A stretch of DNA of 64,000 nt from Gnetum montanum (GCA_015680685.1 MNCI01004501.1:283979-347978), one strand, 5' to 3'; counted from the stretch's first letter, positions 47,301 through 59,458 are shown. Translations and numbers: made by a program. Notes: generated by a model from the letters alone, not told the origin.

Positions 47301-48430
47301 GTTGCAAATTAGTATGATGAATTCCTCTCATATCTACTCACATAGGAGACTCCTATTAAATTGGATCATAGAAATAAACAATAATTTCTTCATCTATTTA
47401 AAAATTACATAGATATCAATGACAACCTCTATAAGGTTTGTGTCGATGGCATGGTATGATGGTATCTACCTAATGCAGATCTACTAAGATTCCTTCACAA
47501 TGCTCACAAGGATCCTTGCGGGAATCATTATGTAGGAAGAAGGATGATCACAAAGATCCTGATGACAAGATATTTTTAGCTAATAATTCTCAAGGATGGT
47601 TACCATTTCTCTCATTCATGCGAGATGTGCCAACGAGATGAAGGGATGACAACTAGAATGGAAGGGTCCCAAGAGTGGATTCAATCACCAAAGCCTTTTG
47701 AAATTTGATGAATTCATTTCATGGGAACCATCATTCCCATGTAGAATGAGAAATTATACATTATTATTATTGTTGACTACTATACCAAGTGGGCTAAATC
47801 TGTAGTCATTTCTGATTATACCTCTACTACTATAGATTGATTTTTTCAATAACATATGGTAAATAATTTTGTGTGCCTATAGCATTAATTTTTGATAATG
47901 GAACATATTTCATAGATTCTATCATTTATAAGTTAATGCAACACTTGGAAGTGTAACATAAACTCACAATCACTTATAATCCTCAAGCCAACAATCAAGC
48001 AAAGATTACTAATAGGGAGATCACCAAATTCTAATGTGAACCATTAGTAGATCTAAGACAGTTTGGAACACCAAACTAAATGATTCCATTTGCACATATC
48101 TCTTGACATGGAAAATTCCTATAGGCTCTCTTCCTATGAGTTAGTGTATGGAAATTTACCCAAACTTTCAATTCAAACTAAAATTTGTATACTCACAACT
48201 ATATGTGAACTTAACTTATATATTAATCTAGCATAAATGGAATGATTCATGACACTTGACATGGTAGACAAAAATTGAAAAGTAGCTCTAATGATTAATG
48301 AAGTGCACATGGCATAAAATTAATAATGTCATGATGCAAGGATAAGGAAAGTTTCATTTAAACTAGGAGATGATGTTCTCTATTAGAATCCCATGCATAA
48401 TACACTCAAATTTTCCTTTCAAGACTATGA
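47301..48430 (+). pseudogene. integrase of element C
   Basis: Zinc-binding end: H-N-A-H, then C-E-M-C-Q-R-D-E-G (47619-47645). Core: V-D-Y-Y-T-K-W-A-K-S (47772), first Asp kept; F-D-N-G-T-Y-F (47891), second Asp kept; the Glu position reads Lys (Q-A-K-I-T-N near 47999). C-terminal part to ~48430 is shared with the stub in B. Catalytically dead. Confidence 0.8.
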
Positions 48431-50545
48431 TATTTAATAACTAACAAGCCCTCAAAAGCATATGTTGGCCAACATCCAATAGCTCAAAAACTTTATGAAC
48501 TTCCAAGTAACTAGCGTAATACTAAAATCTCAAATAAAAAATAAGCTTAACCCATTTCCCAAATCTCTTCCTACCAACTAAGTCATCGGGGAGATATCCA
48601 TCTATCATAATACCTTGATAAGGATGAAAGGATTTTTATTTTTTATTTTATAAAATTCTTTATATGTTTTCAGTTTTCTTTATATTTTATTAACTATTTT
48701 ATATATTTTCATTTTCTTATTATTTTCATTTAGTCTTAACTAAAATCCCTCACTTTATTCCATGGCTACTAAGAGCTTCAGAAATAGTTAAATGTAGGTA
48801 TCAAATTATGATTTTATATTTATGCTAACTTTTAGTTATGCTCTCTACTAATAGTGTTTAAGTTTTTAGATGGTATCATGTAGCGACTTTATGATATCCA
48901 CCCATTTCATCTATCTCATGTGGAGTTCTTCATCATGGAAATATGAAGGTTCTTTCACATCAAAACTAAAAGTAATATAAAGTATTTTTACCCAAAGAAT
49001 TAGAAAAGGATCAAGTAGAACTAGAAAAGAGTGTGACCTCAATGGAATCTATTGTGTTCTTTTCTCAACTTTCTTATTAAGTTCTTTGACATATATTATC
49101 ACTTATACTGTCAACCATAAAAGGAAGTATATCTCTATGCAATGTTGTTACCACTAATAAAAAATGAAAATTCAAAGCACACCTATCTAACAATCCTTGG
49201 GTTACAAGCACTAATTATGAGGCTATAAAGACATGTTACATATGCATGAAGGCACCCCTCTAACTAAGGCCCAAAATTCTTCCTAACTACCTCCTCCATC
49301 TCTTTTCTTCTTTCCTTGGAGTGATGATTATCCTTTATGATTTTCTTCAACTCATGATGGTCAACAAGGAGGAATAGACTAGACTTGGTTTAGATTCGAA
49401 ATGGACTGGTATCATATCATCTTAATCACACATTTCACTAAGGATCCCTTGTGACCATGATGTGGATTTTTCCTCTACCAATATCTTTCTATCATTCTCA
49501 TAATCCATATTCTCTCAAATCATTACCTCATATCATGGTCAAATTGATAGTTTTATTTTATAGTTTGCATAATCCAAAGACAATTTCTCACATGGATATA
49601 GTATTTAACTTAAACAACCATTCATCACCTTAATTGGCCTATAGACTCCTTATGATGAAATTATATAAGGGAATATTATGCATAAGCCTATTTTTGGGAG
49701 GATCCACTTGCATATCTTTTGGTTTCCTTCAATTCCAACCACCTAATCATGAACCTAATTATGACCTTGAGCATCTTGATAGTTTTCATCATTATGTTTT
49801 TTTCTACTTTAACATTAGAAACATCTTCTAATTATGCAACTTGCATCATCACAATGCTCTAATTTCTTAAATTCATACCCTTAACAACATTGTTGTTATG
49901 ATTACATAGCTTTTTTACCTCTATTTGGCTCTTATTTCAACCCCAAACTTGTTTAAAATTTCTCAATATATTAAGTTGAAAATGGTTGTGAATAGCTATG
50001 TTGATGCATTCATGTTAATGTAGCTAGACTAGTTGGCATAGATTAGTCAATGTATTTTTGTTGACATGAGATAAAAATACTATATATATGCATGATACTT
50101 AGCTTAGTTTTTACATTTCCTTCCAAATCCATAATGATTTTTTGCAATTTTTCAGAGTCCAGAGCCTTCCAAGAGCCATACCTTAACAACTACTTATTTG
50201 TTTTTACCCAATTTTGATCCTTGAGCTACCAAAGATACGTTTTATGTCATGGGGACATCAACACAACATTTTCATGGAAAATTATTTTTAACAGTTCATG
50301 AATAAGATATTAAAATAATATTAAACTAATAATCATAACAACCCATATCAATACTTAACTTCTATTTAAGCATAAATAAAGGATAATAATATAATATCAT
50401 ATACTTATTATCACTAAATGAGATATTAATGCTAAAATCCCAAATTTTGATCAATAAACTTAACCAATCAATCCAAGAAAGGCATTTGAATGAAATAAGA
50501 TTATATATTCAAATGACTAATCCTAGGTTATGTTTGTGATCATAG
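48431..50545 (+). other. spacer of element C between integrase and aORF
   Basis: Non-coding, about 2.1 kb, homologous in order to 35613-37706 in B. It ends with GACTAAT (CTAAT 50517-50521) and 'tgtttgtgatcatag' (50545), a branch-point and 3' splice-site-like pair. Confidence 0.6.
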
Positions 50546-53281
50546 AAGATACCTAAATGATAACGACATGTAGGATGGCTATCATATTTTAAGGATAAAT
50601 GATCACATGGTGGAAGGAGAGAATAAAAACAACTACAAAAACTCCTCCAAGAGCAAGTAGTCAAGGCCAAAGATGCTAGCAGGCCCCTGTGCAAGGAGCC
50701 TAAGGTGGAATCTATCCATAAGATTTCCATAGTAGAAATAGGACAATCTAGACATGATTATATCCCAAAACCAAAACTTGATTTAGAGGTCATGCTCATA
50801 GAGGCTTACCTAAAAAAGATCCACACCAAAGAAATTTAGAGTTTCATCCTACAAGAATTTATTTTCAAATCTTTCTTAGAGCTTGCACTAGTAGAAGTCA
50901 AAATGCAACTGCAAGAGTCTTTACTATAATCAGTCTCTCCACCAATGGAGAATGATATATGGGGGAAACCTATTTATTCTATAAAAATTGACAAGGACAT
51001 GCAACTATTAAGATCAAAGACATTACCATATCCTATTATATTGAAGAAATAGCAGAGGCTCTTGAATTATCCAACACTAGTGTGAAACTGGTAGAGATTT
51101 CTAGTCAAGTGGACTTGGAAGCTAAGAAAGAGTGGATTCATTGATGCTATGCAATGTACTATAAGGAGTACAATGCCTTAACCAAGACAAAGATATCCTA
51201 CTTTAAGATTGTGGCTTATTACCTCTATCCAATAGTAAAGCTAATTAAGATAACTACCTTCTCCACTAGGGCACGCATGGCTATAAGTGAAATTTTCTAA
51301 GTCAAATTTTCCAAGCTCATCTTCCTTAAAATAGAAAAATGTTTTAGGAAACTGAGAAGGATACAAAGACACTCCCCTTTCCATGACCTATTAGAAAAGT
51401 CTGCAAAAGAAAAGGAATAGCCTGCTACTTCAATGATGTGATATGTAGAGCTCCTATCATATCATGGTAGGAGATAATGAAAGATAAGGAACTTATCAAG
51501 CTTTAAGAAAAAAGAAAAAAATAACTAATTATACCAAATATGATACTTAATATGCTAATACCTATAGAACATATAAAAAAACTTAAAGAGCAAAAACTAC
51601 AACAACAAGCCTCTATAGGTGGTGGTGAATCTTCAATGTACAAATCGATCATGAGCCACTTGAATGAAGTCACAAGGACCTTCACTTGGCCAAATGATGA
51701 ATTCCTATTGTTGTTCTTATCATAAAGGAACTAGGCTCCTATTCACTCCAATACCATCTCCAAAGAAGTTACTATATTCATACATTAACAAGAATTTCCT
51801 AAAATCTTTGGAAATGCTACAACCTTCCTTACGATGCTAGAAGAAGATTATCGAGCAATTGTTCTTTTTATGCCACATAAGAACTAGAAGATAGTAGTAG
51901 AGGTGGTGGTGCATAGAATTAGAGAAGCTATGAATGCTTATACAACATTTTTCCTTGATGTTACTACTATGGAAAATGTACAAGCATTATCAAGCGCAAG
52001 AACTGGAAGGATGAGTACAACCTAGCATGAAGAAGTGTTGGAGTGACTAGTTGGACCTGGGAAATTGATTCTAGAGATCTTTCATCTCTTGGAAGATATT
52101 TTAGCTACCCAATCACAATTACTAGAGACAAGGAATAAGATGTTGGTAAGAAATGGATAGCTTAAGGAGACCATCATTAGAAATTGATGGTTGCCCACAA
52201 AGGTTTTAGAACTCAAAGCTCACTTTTCAAATTCTACCATTCTTAGGCCATAACTCATCAGAGATAAAGCTTTTCAAAAATTTCAACATAGATTCCAAGA
52301 AGCCAAGAATGTAAAAGAGATGGAAATATTTACTGCATCACTATTAGATGTAATGATGAATTTCTCTAGTTATGATCTTTAATAAGTGTGTAAAGAAAAT
52401 CTAATGCTAACCTAAGACACTCATCGTCTGTGAAATATTGAGCAATAATAGCTTGAATACATTCACCAATAGCAAGAATAGCTTGCCAAGATAAATCTTA
52501 ATTTGAGGAGGTTGGCTATAGAAAATAAAAAATCTCTTAATTAAGAAGGTTCATGCCCTTTACAAAAATACTACAATTGAGATTACTGCCTAGAAAAATG
52601 ACGTCCTAAAGTATGAACAAGTTAAAATTCATTATATGGACTAGGTCAAAATGCTCAAAGAAATTAATGATAAGGAAATCAAGATAGCAAAGGAAAAGGT
52701 GAATGAAGCCCTCTAGCAACTTCAACAAAAAGATTATGTATGGATGCAAATATTTGATGGCCTCAACACATACAGCTATGCCGAAATCCACTTAAAGGAG
52801 TTGTAGATTGAGGAGATGATAAAATACATGAAACTCACCAACCTCCAATATGCAAAATTGACAATGTTGAAAGCAAGAAAGTCCATATTAGAATTGGAGA
52901 ATTAGGTGGCTAGCTTCTTCCTCCTCTATGAGGTGGAGTTCAAGCTCCATAAGGAGTTCAAAAAAAAATTGGAAGTGGTCAAAAAAAATCTTGAATTTCT
53001 TAGAAGCAAATTCATCGACCAAAGATCAATTGTTGAGAACCTAGCCAAAAGAATAAGTGACTATTAGAAACTATAAAACCTCATCCATACATTAAACTTT
53101 GAACATAAACAATTTGTAGCCTAGTTCATCAACATGAAGAAAATTTTCTCCACATTGTCGTGCCCATGGATTATACAAGAAACAACTCATAGAGAAAGGA
53201 TAGCCTAGGTCTTCAATAGAGAAAGGACATGATAAAGGATAGTTTGTGCCACAAAAGCCTCTACCTCTAAGAACAATGTGA
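50546..53281 (+). pseudogene. Athila aORF, PF20167-like plus coiled coil (element C)
   Basis: About 912 codons, collinear with H and B. Start decayed (K-I-P-K-stop-stop-R-H-V-G). The domain near residue 195 reads Y-F-K-I-V-A-Y-Y-L-Y-P-I-V, then S-T-R-A-R-M-A-I (51201-51290); P-F-H-D-L-L (~51377) follows after a frameshift. A coiled-coil-like region runs to ~53200, and the end is K-P-L-P-L-R-T-M with TGA at 53279-53281. Some open pieces (51540-51725) remain. Confidence 0.7.
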
Positions 53282-53513
53282 AGAATTCATCTTATCTCAA
53301 TACATCTAATAGGTATTTGCCACTTTTGTCAAAGTATCCAAATTCTTTGTATAGTGTACCAATTTTTTATCCACACAAATTCTAAATCAAAATGACACTC
53401 AGAAGTTATTTTATTTATTAGAGTGAATCAATTTCATATTTCCCAAAATTTTGTAAGAAACTTAATCCCATTTTGTTCACTCAAGGATGATTTTTTAGTT
53501 AGTCATGGAAGTA

Positions 53514-53576
53514 TGATGAAATGTTAATAAATCAGCTATGTCGACACATGCTTGTTGATGCATGTACCAACCAATG
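53514..53576 (+). repeat. remnant of 3' LTR of element C
   Basis: TGATGAAATGTTAATAAATC after 'agtcatggaagta' matches the start of the B LTR (TGATGAGACATTAATAAG). Similarity fades by about 53576; the rest of the LTR is deleted or replaced. This fixes the right end of C. Confidence 0.7.
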
Positions 53577-55840
53577 ATAAATGATTTTCCTATGGTTGTT
53601 ATTCTTTAAATTATTATTGTTAAAAGGGTAAATACTTTCATCTTAATTCTAAGATATTATAAAGTAAATTATAAGAGTATTGAAGCACTTTACTTTAAGC
53701 CAAGATTCTTTAAATCAAAGGTAGCATAATTATTAATAACCATCATTACAAACTCTTGTACTCTACAACTTAAAAGAAAGACAACTATATACTTAGCATA
53801 ATCTTCTCTAAGATAATTCTTTTAGAACAAATATCATTCATGAATATAGAACCTAATGCTTAAAATTATTATATTAAATGCATATTGGTAGATTAACTTC
53901 GCATCTATTATCATAGATGCATTAATAATATAGATATCAGATAACTTCTATTTATTAAATAAAATTATTTTATATCATTTAAAAATTTCACCAAATTATC
54001 TATTTTAGAGAGTTTACTTTATACCTTGTAAAATATTCTAAATTTTTTTTCAACTTTATTATGTTATCCTTCTTTTAATCCATTTTATTTTTTACTTAGT
54101 AAAATATTTTAAATGAAATTAAATTTATGAGTTAGTAATATTTTATCAAATAAATTACTTTAAAAAATTAATATAGTACTTTTTGGAAGGCTAATTAGAT
54201 TCAAATGGGTAGATTTTATTTTCTAAAAATTACATGAAATGTTATTTTAAAAATTTTATTATCTCTTTCTATTAGTACCATCTCACTTGTTTAACCTTAT
54301 TGATTTTTTAATTATGTACATCACATGTATTAAGAAAAATTTATAATCCTACTATATTTCATTTTATTTCTTTATTATGCATCTCACTTAGTCTTCTTTT
54401 TTAATTATTTTTTAAAAAATTTATTTCTTTATTAGTACTAAATTAGTTTTATTTTTATAAAATTTAATAAATTATATTTTAGAAAATATATCTTTCATCA
54501 TTCTTTGGTTCATGTATTTAGCATGACAACCAACATTTCTTTATTTCAAGTGTCCTTACTTGATTTTAACAAATTAATTTTTCTATTATAGACTTCACTT
54601 GTTTTCAAAACATTTATTATCCTACTCAAGTTGTTGTAGCATACTTTATCTTATAAAATTTAAGTATAAGTAAAAATTTTTAGAACTTTATCCTATTATA
54701 TTTTTCTTAAAAATTTTATTTTTTAGTTGGTAAAATATTTTAAAGAAAATTAACTTTTTAGTTAGTAATATTATATTAAATAAATTACTTTGGGAAATTT
54801 AAAAAGTATTTTTTAAAAAAATGATTAGATTTAAATGGATCGATTTGATTTTTGTTAAACTTATAGGGAATGTTATTTTAGAAATGTTATCATTTCTTTT
54901 CAATTATTTAGTGCCCACCTCACTTATTTAAACTTACTTGCTTTAAAAAATTTTAGTATTTCAATTATGTATTTCACTTATTTTTAGAAAATTTATCATC
55001 CTACTACACTTAATCTAATTTCTTTATTATGCATCTTAATATCCCACCACTTTCTCTTCTTTTTATAGTTACTTTTAAAAAATTTATTTTTTCTTAACAT
55101 TAAATTAGTTTTTGCTTTTAGAAAAATTTAATAAATTTTATTTTAGAAAATTTATCATTGTTGATTCTTTAATTAAGCTATTAATTGCAACAACAAACCT
55201 ATCCTTACCTTACTTTTCTAAACTCATATGCTTTTAAGAAATTGATTTTTTATTTTATGGACTTTACTTATCCTTAGAAAATTTATTATGCTACCATAGC
55301 GTACTTAGAAATTTTATTTCTTTGCCCTACATCTTTAATGCTTTTAGAAATTTATGCTACTTTAAAAAATAAAGAAATTAAGTTGTCTATTTTAGGGCTT
55401 AGAAGCATGGTTGAGTTTGTTAGCATCAAGTTGTTTTAAGAAATTTAAAATTTTTTTGTGTTTAACATATTATGCATGACAAAGAATGCCTTAGGAAGTT
55501 GAGTCAATCCCATGTGCTAAGTTGGCAAGATTGACATATTATGTGTGACAAAGACAACCTTAAGAAGTTCAATGGCTCCCATGTATATTAAATAGAATGT
55601 AGAAAAAAAGGCTTTATGAGTAGACCATAAGTTGTGGGAAGCACATTGATAAAATAAAGCATGATTAAACTACCATTAGAATTTGGCCTCTTAGCCAAAA
55701 TTACTTTTTAAAATTAACATAAATGCTAGAAGGTTTAAAGTAAAGTGAATAAGGTTCTTTCATCATTAGGGTATAAATTTTCAACTATGAAATTATATTT
55801 TTAGCTTTGGTCTCAATATTTTAAACATTTTGAAAAAAGT
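53577..55840. other. AT-rich region without genes
   Basis: Extremely A+T-rich, no reading frame above 60 codons that I would support. It holds a diverged direct duplication (54090-55340) and, at 55466-55586, a shorter one: 'catattatgcatgacaaag' and 'catattatgtgtgacaaag' 69 bp apart. Origin unknown. Confidence 0.6.
54090..55340. repeat. diverged ~635-bp direct duplication, two units
   Basis: Unit 1 about 54090-54720, unit 2 about 54725-55340. Shared anchors: 'gtaaaatattttaaa' (54097, 54731), 'aataaattacttt' (54150, 54778), 'cctactatatttc'/'cctactacacttaatc' (54348, 54983), 'ctttattatgcatct' (54370, 55021), 'taaattagttttt' (54429, 55103). All are offset by about 628-674 bases. Confidence 0.7.
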
Positions 55841-56200
55841 TAATGAGTAGTGAGGTACCCCAACACTCTATGATAAAAGTCACAAGTGTTCTTGTGTGAC
55901 CAAATTATATTCCATAGATGGACAATGTAAGTATGGTAAAAGTTGAGAGTAGGTTCATGATCGTTGTCTTCCCACATTAAGTTAGCAAAGTTCAATCATA
56001 TGGTTTAACTCTTAGTGAAGCATATGATAAGTTGATGTTGTTAGGCTCAAATTACTCATAGTGGTGAACATAATGAAAGTGAGTATTAAATTATAAAACT
56101 AAATAATAATATAAATATAAATATACTCTAGTCTAGAGTGATAAGCATCTAGTCTTGGTTTGCTAGTTACATCTTAGGCTCATGTAATCATTACTGGGAT
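55841..56200 (-). repeat. reversed Athila-type LTR end
   Basis: 'taatgagtagtgaggtaccc' is the complement of the LTR end '...ggtacctcgccactcatca'. Also reversed are 'gtcttcccacattaag' (~55968) and 'ctagtctagagtg' (~56130). About 360 bp of R/U5 side; the rest was cut off by insertion of element I at 56201. No primer site lies on its internal side, so it is a solo or 3' LTR. Confidence 0.7.
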
Positions 56201-57000
56201 TGTAACGACAGAAAATGTCGGCAGCTGGAAAATACCAAACAAAATCCCGTGTACACAGTTTTAACCACGGATCCGCGTGAGGGCTATGCTGGAAAAACGA
56301 ATCCGCGGTGCCCTGAATGGTCTTGTCGATCAGACAGGGACTTACTAATCAGTAAACCGATGAAGATTACGAATATTTCATGGAAGGATCTGATTCGGCG
56401 AGTAGCGAAATGAGAGAAAAGCGATGTAGATGAATGGTAACGATGATGATAGCGTTAACTCGACAACAGGAATCAGACATGAGAGAAACGCGTGATTACA
56501 AGATCTATAGTTTGACCCGGGAAAATGAGTATTTTGTATATTCAAGTTACACTGGGGAGACCCCGATTGTTTTGTATAAAGCAAACACAAAGCAAAAAGA
56601 AACAAGCAAACTATCTGAGCAGAAGTGCAGAATAGAATCCAATCTACCTTGTAGGCCGGAGAAGGGATGCAAGGAAGGTCAAGTTCTGACGTCTATTGAT
56701 CAACTACTTCTGATCAATAGAAACTCGCAAACCACACCAGATGATCTCTGGATCCCTGATCTGCTCCTTTTGCCTTAGGTAGTCTTTGCTCGAAACTACC
56801 GATGATCCCCAATGGAGAAAGTTGTGTCTTCGCCAAAGGGGTAATCGCTCTTACTGCCAATGCTCAAGCCAAGTGTCTCCTGTCTTTGTGGAAAGCTAGA
56901 GCTGCCAAGGTGGTTGCCAGAAAATGCTGCTCTTTCTCCTTGTCTCGGTGATTTCTTTGTCTCTGTGTGTGTCTGTTGTTGTCGTCTTTTTTCTTCGCCA

Positions 57001-57014
57001 ACTATATTTATAGG
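57001..57014 (-). promoter_or_regulatory. TATA box of the Tat LTR
   Basis: Complement reads CCTATAAATATAGT, followed downstream in element orientation by a purine-rich leader. Transcription would start near 56975-56980 and run left. Confidence 0.6.
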
Positions 57015-57111
57015 CTTGACGATATGTGGAGAAGGCGTAGTTGTGATGACACGTGTTTCAAACTTTTCGAAAGATCGTTGACTTGACCATCCTTGTGTTG
57101 AAATCTGTAAC

Positions 57112-57464
57112 TACGCACAATACGTGCATCTGCGTATTGTGCGTATGAGTGACAAATGTGGGTCGGGCATACCTCAGTTGATTTTGGGCTACATTACGCT
57201 CGTACGCATTGCGTCGCATATAAGAGCGTAATAAAGCATGAAGACAATAGATTCAAGCTGCTTTACGCTCGTTTACGCGGCCATGCGTAGTGAAGCGTAA
57301 GCAATGATTACTTTGACGATGACTTACGCTGACACATGCTGCATTGCGTAACGAGCGTAAGGCAGCCAATATGTGAAGAAAGAAAGGCACTGATCTACTG
57401 TGCATCTTTGGTCTCTCTTTGACTTTTTCGACGCTCATTACGCTGCCGTGCGTACAAAGCGTAA
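57112..57464. repeat. array of ACGC/GCGT palindromes in U3
   Basis: Five inverted repeats in 353 bp: TACGCACAATACG/CGTATTGTGCGTA (57112-57124, 57133-57145), ATTACGCTC/GAGCGTAAT (57193-57201, 57224-57232), TTACGCT/AGCGTAA (57263-57269, 57294-57300), CTTACGCT/AGCGTAAG (57323-57330, 57354-57361) and TTACGCT/AGCGTAA (57438-57444, 57458-57464). A decayed sixth is near 57595-57640. Arms are perfect and loops 8-24 nt. They lie 100-450 bp upstream of the LTR TATA box. Confidence 0.9.
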
Positions 57465-58882
57465 ACTCGGCCTTAGACAAAAGACTTAGCCAAAATATAC
57501 GAGAAGTCGCATATTATGCTGTTTAAGCCTTAGTCTTTGCCAAATCTGCTAAAGTAAGCTGCCTTTGAATGTCGGACTATGTTATGCAAAGCATCATTAC
57601 GCTATATTGCATACTATAGCATAAATAATGAAAAACATAGTAAGATAAGAAATGCGGAAAGGAAAATCAAAGTCTTGATGCCGCACACCTTCTTGCCTTG
57701 CCCTTTCTTGTTCTTCTTTATGGAATTCTGTCATGTACTCTTGCTCGAATCACGAATCTTTGCCTGAGGCCTACTCGCAATTTCCACGGTGTTTCAATGG
57801 CCCCTCTTTGTTGACGGTTAGAGGGCCTGCCTGAAAGATGTCGACAAAGAATGCAAAACACCGAAGAGGCAAAAGCACTAACAGCGTTCATCAATGGCTA
57901 TTCAAGTGTCGCCCTGTCAACATAGAAGAGCAAGACTGGAGGTTATGGGAGATAGGATGATTTGGCAGGAAACAGGTTCAGGGAAGACTCAAATGAAGTA
58001 GGATGGCAGGGCTGTGGAATGCACTCATTGAACATGCAGAAACGTATGCATACTTGTGTTAACAGGAATGCTTTCAGACGAGCATAGGGCATCAGTCTGA
58101 GATTCCTCTATTATAGACTATAGAAGGAATGCTTGCAAAAGGAGCACAACGTGTCACTTCTGCGATGTCTCTGCTATGACACTTAATTACGTTGCGTTAG
58201 TTTATGGACTTGATTGAAATGCGAGTGCGGAAAACGGGTGCTTGCGTATGTGGCTTTTGCATACAGGAAGCAGATGGTAGGGATGAAGCGAAGTAGGAGC
58301 TGAGGGTAGGATTATAAGGTGAAGAGGGATGCACTTCTAAGTGGACAAGGTGACCTGATCAGCCATTTCAAAATGCTATTCGTACTTCACCACTCAGATG
58401 AATGCACCTTTGGACAACATCTTCGAGGCGAGTAACCTGCAACCAAAGAAGAAAACATAGGACACCATTGCTCGTCCGAACAATAGGCAAGGTTGTTGAA
58501 ACGAGTGCCGACAGAGGCGAGATGAAGTGACTGAGCCGTGAAGGAGGAACTGTACCACGAGGCCAGAGTCTTCATCCTTGATGCTCAGCCCAGCATATCA
58601 TCGCCAAAGATCATCAGACTCGGCACACCTGACTGGTTATGTAAAGAACCAGCCAGATGAATTTGTGAAGCCAGGGCCTGATAGCAATGATGAGCGGAGA
58701 TCCCCAAAGTCGCAATTGATGGGAATGCCTTTGGGGCTCTGGGCGACGGAACCAACCTCTCAGAGGTACCACCGCTGGAATGGGCATGGTGACAGTATCT
58801 CCAAGGGGTCAGTAGTATGCCCTTCGGCACATCCGAGGAATAAGTAGGATGCCGGTGGGGTAGCGAAGCTAGGATTGTCCCA

Positions 58883-59458
58883 GTATCCCACCCCGCTTGA
58901 CGTGAAGCTGCACAGGGATGATTACGCTAGCTTGATTTGCATGGTGGCGGCTTGTAAATCCCAGTTTTAAGTCCTGGTAGACTGTCGTTGCTGGTTTTAA
59001 GTCTCAGAAGACCATGGTCCCGGTTTAGAGTCTGGGTGGACCGAGAAATGCTGGTTTTATGTCTCAATAGATGGTTGCTTACGTTTGCCAGTTTTATGTC
59101 ATGACGGACAGCTGGTGCCAGTTTAGCATCGTAGCGNTCAGTTTTATGTCATGACGGACAGCTGGTGCCAGTTTAGCATCGTAGCGGACGTGTGCAAAAG
59201 ATGCCAGTTTTTCGTCTTGGCGGACCTGTACAACATTGCCAATTTTACGTCGTAGCGGACAGTTACAACTTGCTAGTTTTACGTCGTGGCGGATGGTCAG
59301 TACCAGTTTAGCGTCGTGGTGGACGCATGAAGAGTGTGCCAGTTTTATGTCATAGCGGACGTTTGTTGCCAGTTTAGCGTCGTAGCAGATGATGGTTGCC
59401 AGTTTAACATCGTAGCGGACGATTATTGTCATACCTTATATATACACTGGAGATGCAA
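58883..59458 (-). repeat. 3' untranslated tandem repeat array of Tat element I
   Basis: About 15 units of 30-36 bp between ~58961 and 59420, plus-strand core near 'gccagttttacgtcgtagcg', lying between integrase and the purine tract. Unit cores alternate between TTT and TTTT after 'gccag'. Read in element orientation the units are partly open and would give repeats of R-Y-D-A-K-L-A (59094-59432), probably by chance. Tat elements are known for tandem repeats in this position. The N at 59137 falls within it. Confidence 0.85.
59137..59137. other. single-N contig join flanked by a 48-bp duplication
   Basis: 59089-59136 and 59139-59186 are identical, around one N. In a tandem array this could be a real extra unit, but the identity and the other N joins favour an unmerged overlap. 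Confidence 0.7.

Larger units (their letters stand above)
8992..53576 (+). mobile_element. Athila-like element C, host of the nest
   Basis: An old Athila element spread over 44.6 kb by insertions. Its own sequence is about 12.2 kb: 8992-10152, 14197-14903, 22206-23867, 41651-41969 and 45225-53576, ignoring the doubtful duplicate 12914-13319. Reading across these blocks gives LTR, tRNA-Asp primer site, gag, protease, RT, RNase H, integrase, spacer, aORF and the first ~63 bp of a 3' LTR, in the normal Athila order. Each break falls where one element starts and the reading of C resumes at the next block, which is the main evidence for nesting. All frames carry many stops, so it is long dead. It is older than D, A, B and G, which sit inside it. 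Confidence 0.75.
56201..58882 (-). repeat. 3' LTR of Tat element I
   Basis: About 2680 bp. In element orientation it begins TGGGACAATCC (complement of 58872-58882) after the purine-rich 'gcggggtgggata', and ends GTCGTTACA (complement of 56201-56209). TATA box CCTATAAATATAG is the complement of ~57002-57014, so R/U5 covers about 56201-56980 and U3 the rest. No partner LTR in the window, so the edges rest on TG/CA ends and the purine tract. Confidence 0.65.

Noticed and set aside
58578-58847. 89-codon plus-strand frame and overlapping 81-codon minus-strand frame
   Set aside because: Both lie in U3 of the Tat LTR, with no motif; GC-rich sequence gives longer chance frames.
59094-59432. 112-codon frame with repeated R-Y-D-A-K-L-A
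   Set aside because: It is the Tat 3' tandem array read through; unit lengths are not all multiples of three and an N lies inside, so coding is unlikely.
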